Assembly (NCBI GenBank): GCA_002457675.1
Contig: NTKK01000004.1
Location: 155,666 to 190,107, forward strand
Length of the DNA stretch: 34,442 nt
From: Bacteroidetes bacterium MED-G17
GTDB taxonomy: Bacteria; Bacteroidota; Bacteroidia; NS11-12g; UBA9320
Direction of reading: 5' to 3'
The notes beneath the pieces are model-generated. The model ran no database searches and was not told where the DNA came from. It saw nothing but the letters and a program-made list of their open reading frames with translations. Shown here piece by piece: positions 25,911 through 32,866 of the stretch (positions are counted from its first letter, which is position 1; each line of letters opens with the position of its first letter). A program made the translations under genes and the position numbers.

Positions 25911-27668
25911 ATGAAAAGAAACTTAAGATTACTATTTATTGTTTTTGTAGCATTGGGAATTGTTAATAGTAGCATTGCACAAACTTATGAAAAGATATGG
26001 TTCGATGGATTTGCTAGATCATATTTTGCAAGAGATGCAATTGATAAAAATGTTAAAGATGATACGCTTTCTCCAAAAAATGCATCCAATGGCTACAACC
26101 TTTTGGACTTAAATACCCATGTAAATCCAATTGATGATATAGAGATATTTGCACAAATACGTATCAAAAATAGTTTTGGAGGGTTTTTTGGTTCAGGAAC
26201 TGAAATAGATAGTCGGCAGTTAAGAGTAAATGGAACTATTAACAATAAAGTACGCTTTAGTGTTGGAGATCTTTTTTTAAAGCAATCTAGATTTACACTT
26301 TTTAATTATGATGAAGAACTTTCTGAATTTGAAAATGATATGTTCAAACCATATCGAGACATTATTCATTACGAAAACTTCTATACTGAAAATAGATGGC
26401 GTCTTCAAGGAATTCAAACTAACTTTTCCTTCGGTTTTGACCGCTATATCAAAAATTTAGCTTTTGACTTTTTTGTCACTCGACCCCGTGGATCAAGGCA
26501 AATTAGCATTGATAATTATTCAAGTGATTTATTATTATCTGGGGGGTCTATGGTGGCTGAGCTCAATAATCATTTTACCTTAAAAAATGATTACATCAAC
26601 TTATTTGAAGTTCCATCTAGTGGTAATCAAAATGTTTCAGTTAGAAATCCAGTATATCAAATGACTCTCTCTCATTACTCGGAAAATAATGAACATTACA
26701 TTGAACAAAAGCTTGAAGCTGGTTTTTCTAAAAGACATTGGCTCCACTCAGAGCTTGAAAATGGTAATGTAGACTCAATATCAAATAAAACCCATGGGCT
26801 TTTTCTTGAATTAGAAAATAGTTACTTTAAAAAAGATTCGACCTTTGATTTTTCTATAGGCTATAGATATGTTGATCCAGACTTTAGAAGTGCTGGAGCT
26901 CAAACCAGGCGTTTGGATTATGGTGCAGGAAATATAAATTCTAACTACCCTCTTTACACAAATATGCAGATGGTAAGGCCAACATCAATTTTTGATCTTA
27001 TTGCTGATGATAGACTCTATAATCAAGACTTGTCCAGTAATTTAATGACTTTCAATCCTATATACTCCAATGTCTTTCCTTTTGGTGATGCAACACCGAA
27101 TAGAAATGGAATTTATTTTATTGGAAGGTACGCCCATAAAAGTAAAATTATTTTAGGTAAACTTAATACTGGTTTTTTCAGTGAATTGATTGGGCAAGGC
27201 ACCCCGGATAAAAGGAGGTTTACCCTAATTAGAGCTTCTTTAAAGCTAAATATTCATCATTTTTTAAAATTAAATAAGGAACTTAGCTTTTCTTTAGCAT
27301 CTGAAAATGAATTCACTAAAAGAAGTGGAAATTCTGTTTCATCTATAGATTTGAAAAGCAATCAAATTAGACTTTCAATAAATGCAGAATTTGCAAAAAG
27401 ATTTTTTATTCAAGCAAACTATAGACAGTTTGATGTTAAAGGAAATGAATTCCTCACAGAGAGAAATAATTTTGGTGAAATAACCTATTTTTCATTATCT
27501 GACTATAATCAAAAGGATAATATACTCTCTATCGGAATACTTAATAAAATAAGGAAAAATATTTATGCAAATATCCAATATAACTGGTGGGGAATGGAAT
27601 TTACTGGCCAACCTTTTTCTGATTACAAATACAACAGACTTTTATTTATTTTATCATTAAAATTATGA
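25911..27668 (+). CDS. Outer-membrane beta-barrel protein of unknown family (B)
   Basis: A 585-residue protein with a signal peptide (LLFIVFVALGIVNSSIAQ, cleavage near residue 24). The mature sequence starts WFDGFARSYFARDA and continues as amphipathic strands, ending LLFILSLKL. The barrel call rests on strand pattern, aromatic girdle residues and the terminal strand. It may be distantly related to barrel A: both have a short 'G-F-x-R' N-terminal strand and a phrase of the form 'QSRxT' (RQSRLTVWG, KQSRFTLFN) at similar relative depth. Its stop overlaps the next start (ATGA), a sign of translational coupling. It could be an oligosaccharide channel or surface binding barrel; neither is proved. 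Confidence 0.74.
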   Translation: MKRNLRLLFIVFVALGIVNSSIAQTYEKIWFDGFARSYFARDAIDKNVKDDTLSPKNASNGYNLLDLNTHVNPIDDIEIFAQIRIKNSFGGFFGSGTEIDSRQLRVNGTINNKVRFSVGDLFLKQSRFTLFNYDEELSEFENDMFKPYRDIIHYENFYTENRWRLQGIQTNFSFGFDRYIKNLAFDFFVTRPRGSRQISIDNYSSDLLLSGGSMVAELNNHFTLKNDYINLFEVPSSGNQNVSVRNPVYQMTLSHYSENNEHYIEQKLEAGFSKRHWLHSELENGNVDSISNKTHGLFLELENSYFKKDSTFDFSIGYRYVDPDFRSAGAQTRRLDYGAGNINSNYPLYTNMQMVRPTSIFDLIADDRLYNQDLSSNLMTFNPIYSNVFPFGDATPNRNGIYFIGRYAHKSKIILGKLNTGFFSELIGQGTPDKRRFTLIRASLKLNIHHFLKLNKELSFSLASENEFTKRSGNSVSSIDLKSNQIRLSINAEFAKRFFIQANYRQFDVKGNEFLTERNNFGEITYFSLSDYNQKDNILSIGILNKIRKNIYANIQYNWWGMEFTGQPFSDYKYNRLLFILSLKL

Positions 27669-28717
27669 ATATGAAACTATATAATTTTTTTTTAATCGGT
27701 TTAGTATTTTTCTTTTTCACTTGTTCGGAAAATGAGTTTGAGGGGATGCCCATTGAAAATCTGTATGGAGAATTTAAAATTCTTCAACCGCTTAAAATTA
27801 ATAATGGAAATCCCAATTTTTCAAAAAATGAAATTGTAAGATTTCATTGTGAATTTAGCATACCAGTTGAATATAAAATTACTATTGAGGGGATGAGTAC
27901 AAAAGCAAAAAGAGAAATTAACGGTTTTTCAAATCTTCTTGACTCTAACTTAATTACATGGGATGGAAGTCCGTTAAAATTACCTTTTTTTATAGATGAG
28001 TTCTGTGCGATCGAATTAACTTTCAAGGATCAAATTGATACCATTAGAGATACACTCAAAATCCTTTCAGCAAAAATGTACGAAGACGGTATTTGGTATG
28101 AAGATTTTGAAGATGGTTTACCTGAAGGTGCGCTAGTAGCATATAATAAAGATGGTGGTGAATTGACCTTTGCTACAGCAAATGATGTCCCATTATTAGG
28201 GAATAGCTATTTTAAAATGGGAGGAAAAGTAAATTGGGACTGGAATATTGGTAAGATTGATTTTGAATTGGACTTTAAAAATGTTAATGAATCAGCTGAT
28301 AATTTTTTCTTAAATATTGGTATCCTATCTGATTTAGAAGACTTTCATAGTGGACAATTTATAAATATTTTGATTTCGGAAGAAACTCAAATACCATTCA
28401 ATGGTATTTTAACTAATGATGCTTCAGACATATTCGAATCAGACATGGAGGTATATAAAATGAAAGTCCCTGTAGATTGGAATGGATGGGCAATTAAATC
28501 ATTTAGATATTCAGATTTCGAAGCAGTTTCACCGAATAATCCGGCTATTGATTTTAATATGAATCCTAAAGATATTAGAGCGATCCGAATTTCATGTCAA
28601 GCGTGCCCGTCATCGCCTGGCAACCCAATATGTCCTGAAAATTTTGGTAAGATTGTTCGTACAGATATTGATCACATTATGTTCACTAAAAATACTGATA
28701 TATTTAAGTCGAAATGA
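27665..28717 (+). CDS. Lipoprotein of unknown function with C-terminal beta-sandwich-like region
   Basis: A 350-residue protein with a lipobox ending FFFTC (Cys20). The first 120 residues or so resemble an Ig-like adaptor (VRFHCEFSIPVEYKITIEG). Residues about 135-345, from WYEDFEDGLPEGA to IDHIMF, look like a jelly-roll carbohydrate-binding or galactose-binding-type domain, including the closing 'DIDHIMFTK' strand seen in such folds; this is inference from pattern. It contains CQACPSSPGNPIC, a cysteine-rich loop that may form disulfides. It overlaps both neighbours by 4 bases (ATGA), so it is made together with the barrel and the next lipoprotein and may be its surface partner. Confidence 0.7.
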   Translation: MNMKLYNFFLIGLVFFFFTCSENEFEGMPIENLYGEFKILQPLKINNGNPNFSKNEIVRFHCEFSIPVEYKITIEGMSTKAKREINGFSNLLDSNLITWDGSPLKLPFFIDEFCAIELTFKDQIDTIRDTLKILSAKMYEDGIWYEDFEDGLPEGALVAYNKDGGELTFATANDVPLLGNSYFKMGGKVNWDWNIGKIDFELDFKNVNESADNFFLNIGILSDLEDFHSGQFINILISEETQIPFNGILTNDASDIFESDMEVYKMKVPVDWNGWAIKSFRYSDFEAVSPNNPAIDFNMNPKDIRAIRISCQACPSSPGNPICPENFGKIVRTDIDHIMFTKNTDIFKSK

Positions 28718-29889
28718 AATTGACTTTCCCAATAGCTCTATACTTCTTATCCTGTTGTTTAACTCTGTCTTGTTCGATAAATCAAGTTTCAATTTATGAA
28801 CCATATGAGCCTGAGACAAATTTTGAAAAATTTCCGTACAAAGTGCTATTTACTAGCTCTGAAGAAGATGCATTTTGGGGGACTAAAAATAATGAGTGCA
28901 AAACAGTTTTATTCGATACTTCTAATAATTTTATTGGTAATAATCATCTTCACATTAAGTGGGATCAATCCAATTGCAACTATATTGGATTAGGGCTAAA
29001 ATGGGGAAATTATAAACCTAAAAATCTTTTGCCCATTATAAAATCTTCAGCTTTAGAATTACGTATTCGAGTTGATTCTGGAGTGTATTCAAACATACCC
29101 ATGTTTTTTATTCTTGTAGATTATAATGATAAACAATGCCGAACAAAAATAAATTACCTAGATCTTGAGGGAGGAAAGATAGATAAGACATGGAGGAGAA
29201 TTCGTATTCCGTTTCAAGCATTTAACTATTTAAGTAAAGGAGTTAACATACGTAATATTAAAGAGCTTCGTCTTGAATTTCAGAGAAAAGGCGATATTCA
29301 CATAGACAATATTATCATTGTTGAACATGAACATAACTACGCTAAATTAGTAGATGATTTCACTAAGGTTTTCGATAAACATCCAATTAATTTGGGAGTA
29401 GGGAAAGAATATTGGTGGGGAATTAATCCTAAATATTCATCCAGCTTTAATTTTGGTGCATCTTTTGAAAATGAAAGTGTAGTCGTAAAGCTTGGTAAAT
29501 CTAATGGATCAACTTGGAATAATTTTGGATTTTCCGCATACAAATGGATGCATACAGATATTTCATTAATTTTTTCAACATCTGCTCTCAATTTCAAGAT
29601 CAAAGCATCAGAAATTCCAAAACTTAGAGTTTCTTTTATATCTTATCATGGACAGAGAAGAAGATTACAAAAAGAATTAAATGAAAGTAATTTTATAACA
29701 CGAAATTTAAATAATCATGAAGCCTACATTCCGCTCAAATCACTTGTTGGCCATGACGAATTTAGTTGGGATGATCTCAAGGAATTAAGATTTACAATAT
29801 TAAACGATGTTCCTTTTGAAATAGGTGACTTTAAAATCATCGAATTTCGTGGAAACCCAAAAAAACCAACTGAATGGAAAGGAATTTAA
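28714..29889 (+). CDS. Lipoprotein with two tandem CBM-like domains
   Basis: A 391-residue protein with a lipobox LTLSC (Cys20). Domain 1 (about 40-207) runs from the DAFWGT region to IKELRLEFQRKGDIHIDNIIIVE; domain 2 (about 215-383) runs from KEYWWGINPKYS to LKELRFTILNDVPFEIGDFKIIEF. The matching order (WG near the start, a central LELRIRVDSG / LNFKIKASE strand, LKELR/IKELR and a D-I-D/G-D-F closing strand) indicates an internal duplication of a CBM11-like jelly roll, which typically binds glycans. No catalytic motif is seen. It overlaps the previous gene by 4 bases and the hydrolase by 16, so it is likely a substrate-binding partner for the hydrolase. Confidence 0.72.
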   Translation: MKLTFPIALYFLSCCLTLSCSINQVSIYEPYEPETNFEKFPYKVLFTSSEEDAFWGTKNNECKTVLFDTSNNFIGNNHLHIKWDQSNCNYIGLGLKWGNYKPKNLLPIIKSSALELRIRVDSGVYSNIPMFFILVDYNDKQCRTKINYLDLEGGKIDKTWRRIRIPFQAFNYLSKGVNIRNIKELRLEFQRKGDIHIDNIIIVEHEHNYAKLVDDFTKVFDKHPINLGVGKEYWWGINPKYSSSFNFGASFENESVVVKLGKSNGSTWNNFGFSAYKWMHTDISLIFSTSALNFKIKASEIPKLRVSFISYHGQRRRLQKELNESNFITRNLNNHEAYIPLKSLVGHDEFSWDDLKELRFTILNDVPFEIGDFKIIEFRGNPKKPTEWKGI

Positions 29890-31148
29890 ATTTATTTTAT
29901 CTTATTTTTTTAACCATATTAAAACTTAATTTATTTGCTCAAGTAAGTAAGGTTGAAGTAAACTCTACTATTTATGGAGATTTTGAGTTACAACGAAACG
30001 GAAAACCATACTATATTAAAGGGGCAGGAGCTAAAGATCATTTTAACCTGCTATCTAAATCTGGTGCTAACTCTATTCGATTGTGGAGTACCAATAACCA
30101 GCACTTGCTAGATTCTGCCCATCAATATGGTTTTACAGTAACACTTGGTTTATACGTAAGACCTGAGAGAAGTGGGATGGATTATAACGATGAATACGCT
30201 GTAAAAGGGCAAATCGAACAACTTAAAAAAGAAGTACTGAAATACAAAGATCATCCCGCATTATTAATATGGGGTATCGGAAATGAGGTAGATCTTAAAT
30301 ATTCTAATTTTAAGGTTTGGGAAACTATCGAAGCTATTGCAAATTTTATAAAAAAAATAGACCAGAATCATCCAACAATGACTGTAATAGCTGGAATTGA
30401 TCCATCAAAAATATACCTCATAAAGAAATATTGTCCTAGTATAGATATATTAGGAATAAATGTTTATGGCTCAATTGAAGGTGCGGGCACTAACATTAGA
30501 AAGTTTAATTGGGATAAACCTTATATTGTGACTGAGTGGGGAGTTAACGGACCGTTTGAAGCGAAGAAAACAGCTTGGAAAGCGAAAATAGAACCACCTA
30601 ACGGTTTAAAGGCGGAACAAAGACTCAGAAGGTATAAACAACTCATCGAAAAAGATAGCGAACGCTGTTTGGGGAGCTATTGTTTCTTATGGGGACAAAA
30701 ACAAGAATCTACAGCTACTTGGCACGGCATGTTTCTAAGAGATGGTAGACCAACGGAAGCAGTTGACGTAATGCAATATTGCTGGACTGGAAAATGGCCA
30801 AATACTCGTGCACCTTCCATTAAAAATATATCACTTGAAAACGTAAATTGGAGAAAAGACCACGTACTTGCTTCTAATTCGCAAGTCAGCTTAAAAATTC
30901 AATACCTAAGGAATAATAACAAAGAGATAATTTCTGAATTCAAGTTATTTCCAGAGTCTTATAGTAACCAAATTGGCGGTGATTTTCAAGCCTCACCAGA
31001 AGCAATGGCGTTTGAAGTAATCCGTAAAGAAAAAGATGAGCTTATTTTTATTACCCCAAAAAGAAGGGGAGCCTATCGTATATTTGCTTTTGTTAAAAAT
31101 GAAATGGGGCAAAGTTCTGTTGCTAATATTCCATTTTTTGTTGATTAA
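29874..31148 (+). CDS. Clan GH-A glycoside hydrolase (GH2 TIM-barrel/GH5-like)
   Basis: A 424-residue enzyme with a signal peptide (LFYLIFLTILKLNLFAQ). A TIM barrel (about 40-310) shows YIKGAGAKDHF, SIRLWST, ALLIWGIGNEVD with acid/base Glu138 following Asn, ILGINVYGS, and IVTEWGVNGP with nucleophile Glu221; these are the beta-4 and beta-7 glutamates of clan GH-A, so a retaining mechanism is expected. Residues 315-424 form a beta-sandwich-like tail. GH2-type N-terminal domains are missing, so it is a minimal barrel form. I cannot name the GH family or substrate; context with sulfatases suggests a sulfated or desulfated polysaccharide. The ATG at 29874 lies inside the preceding gene (16-base overlap). 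Confidence 0.83.
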   Translation: MERNLNLFYLIFLTILKLNLFAQVSKVEVNSTIYGDFELQRNGKPYYIKGAGAKDHFNLLSKSGANSIRLWSTNNQHLLDSAHQYGFTVTLGLYVRPERSGMDYNDEYAVKGQIEQLKKEVLKYKDHPALLIWGIGNEVDLKYSNFKVWETIEAIANFIKKIDQNHPTMTVIAGIDPSKIYLIKKYCPSIDILGINVYGSIEGAGTNIRKFNWDKPYIVTEWGVNGPFEAKKTAWKAKIEPPNGLKAEQRLRRYKQLIEKDSERCLGSYCFLWGQKQESTATWHGMFLRDGRPTEAVDVMQYCWTGKWPNTRAPSIKNISLENVNWRKDHVLASNSQVSLKIQYLRNNNKEIISEFKLFPESYSNQIGGDFQASPEAMAFEVIRKEKDELIFITPKRRGAYRIFAFVKNEMGQSSVANIPFFVD

Positions 31149-31159
31149 AATTTACAAGG

Positions 31160-32740
31160 CTAATTTTTATACCTCCGAATAAAAACCTCGAAGCCAGGTT
31201 GAAAAAGTAAAACATCAAAATCTTCAGTTGGCTTGATTAATTCAGAGGGTTTGTAAATTCTCCAAGAAGTTTCATTTTTATTTCTCCATCCGATAGAAGT
31301 ATGCAAATTCATAGGCTCAATTACATAGCCTGAAGGCTTCATAATTACCTCTGGAGTGTCTATTTTAGGAATAGCCATAGTTGGTGTGAACATGGTGCTT
31401 AGCATGGTTGACTCACTCATATTGCCAAAATCAGATTCTCTCATCCACAGAAACAGTTTACTTCGTAAGTCTTTAAAAACCTGTTCGTATTCTGGATAAG
31501 AAATAATATTATTAAGTTCATAATAATCGTTTGTGACATCATATAATTCAAAACGATCTTTTTGCTTAGTATACCAATCCGAAAAATAAGAACTGTTTTC
31601 GTTCATAGCTTGTATCGAATCTAATACCTGCATTGTTTTCATCTGTTTACGATATTCAACTAAATTATAGATTGGGGAGGTTGTATCTTCATTATATATG
31701 AGTTTGTAATTTCCACCTCGAATACACCTTCGCTTGTCTATATTTTCATCAAATCTATCGGTTGCAGCGTATATATAATTCCGTTGGTCTTTTTTGTAAA
31801 ACGATATCCCCTCAAACGGAATATCTCTTTCAATATTTGCCGCATCTAAAATTGTTGGTGCAAAATCAATAAAGCTAATCAATTGATTGTTTTCTAGTTT
31901 ATCAGTATTTTTAATCCATTTAGCTACCATTGGACAACGAACTCCTGTTTCGTATATTGATCGTTTATATCTAGGGAATGGACCACCATGATCACTAAAA
32001 AAAAATATAATAGTATTATCATAAAGGCCGTCCTCTTTCAGCTGGTCAATGATGACTCCTATCTTTGCGTCTAATATTTCTATATTTTTATAGTTTGCTA
32101 AAAAATCACTTTTGATTGCATCGCTCTCAGGAAAAATTTTTGGAACCTTAATACTATTAAATTTATTAGTATCAAAAACATGTTTATTTTTCCAAATACT
32201 AGATTCATGTGTAACATAAAAGTTGAAAATAGAAAAAAAAGCCTGTCCTTTTTTTCTATTTCGCCAATGTGCAGCATTACTGCTTTCATCCCAAGCTAAT
32301 GGTGAGCACATCATGTTATAATCTTCTTTAGCATTATTAGTGCAGTAATATCCTTTAGCTCTTAGGTCCTCTGTAAAAAAACGAACTGGTTTAAAAGGTT
32401 TTGGACTGTAATAAGGGAGCTTATTATAAGGATTAATTTGATTTTCACTCACATTCTCTTTATATGACCGCATGTGTTGAGTACCAATTGAGGTTGGATA
32501 CATACCCGTTATTAGACTACTCCTACTTGGTGCACAAACTGGAGACGGAGTATAACAATTCTTATAAATAATCCCATCTTTAGCCAATTGATCAATATGA
32601 GGAGTATTTGCATTAGAGTCGCCGTACATTGAAAAAAATAATGATTGATCTTCACATACAAGCCATAGAAAATTAGGCGATTCTTGACAATAAGAAGAAC
32701 GAACTAGAAAAATAAATAGCCATAAAACATTACTCCTCAA
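31160..32740 (-). CDS. Exported sulfatase (type I, S1_8/sulfamidase-like)
   Basis: A 526-residue sulfatase with a short N-terminal signal (NVLWLFIFLVRSSYC). Metal site Glu30-Asp31 (VCEDQS), signature VCAPSRSSLITG with Cys69 and Arg73, the SIGTQHMRS phrase, FFFSDHGG and YETGVRCPMVAKW are characteristic of a subfamily related to heparan N-sulfatase (S1_8 by my recollection, not checked). It is the only complete sulfatase here without a clear lipobox, and the only gene of the block on the minus strand; it ends 11 bases from the convergent hydrolase. A 126-base spacer separates it from the divergent sulfatase. Substrate is unknown. Confidence 0.88.
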   Translation of the reverse strand: MRSNVLWLFIFLVRSSYCQESPNFLWLVCEDQSLFFSMYGDSNANTPHIDQLAKDGIIYKNCYTPSPVCAPSRSSLITGMYPTSIGTQHMRSYKENVSENQINPYNKLPYYSPKPFKPVRFFTEDLRAKGYYCTNNAKEDYNMMCSPLAWDESSNAAHWRNRKKGQAFFSIFNFYVTHESSIWKNKHVFDTNKFNSIKVPKIFPESDAIKSDFLANYKNIEILDAKIGVIIDQLKEDGLYDNTIIFFFSDHGGPFPRYKRSIYETGVRCPMVAKWIKNTDKLENNQLISFIDFAPTILDAANIERDIPFEGISFYKKDQRNYIYAATDRFDENIDKRRCIRGGNYKLIYNEDTTSPIYNLVEYRKQMKTMQVLDSIQAMNENSSYFSDWYTKQKDRFELYDVTNDYYELNNIISYPEYEQVFKDLRSKLFLWMRESDFGNMSESTMLSTMFTPTMAIPKIDTPEVIMKPSGYVIEPMNLHTSIGWRNKNETSWRIYKPSELIKPTEDFDVLLFQPGFEVFIRRYKN

Positions 32741-32866
32741 GATTATATTTTTAAGTATTCGATAATTAATTACTTTAGATTTGTTAAATAAACTACAGTT
32801 ATAGTTATTTTTAATAAATTTTTACGTTCTACTATCTAAATTTATACAAAAAAAAAATAACTCAAA
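32741..32866. promoter_or_regulatory. Shared divergent promoter region between two sulfatase genes
   Basis: 126 very AT-rich bases between divergent starts, including a run of ten A (32849-32858) close to the plus-strand ATG. It must hold promoters for both directions, but no clean TAnnTTTG/TTG pair was found; TATTTTTA-like near-matches are present. No further gene is seen. Confidence 0.4.
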
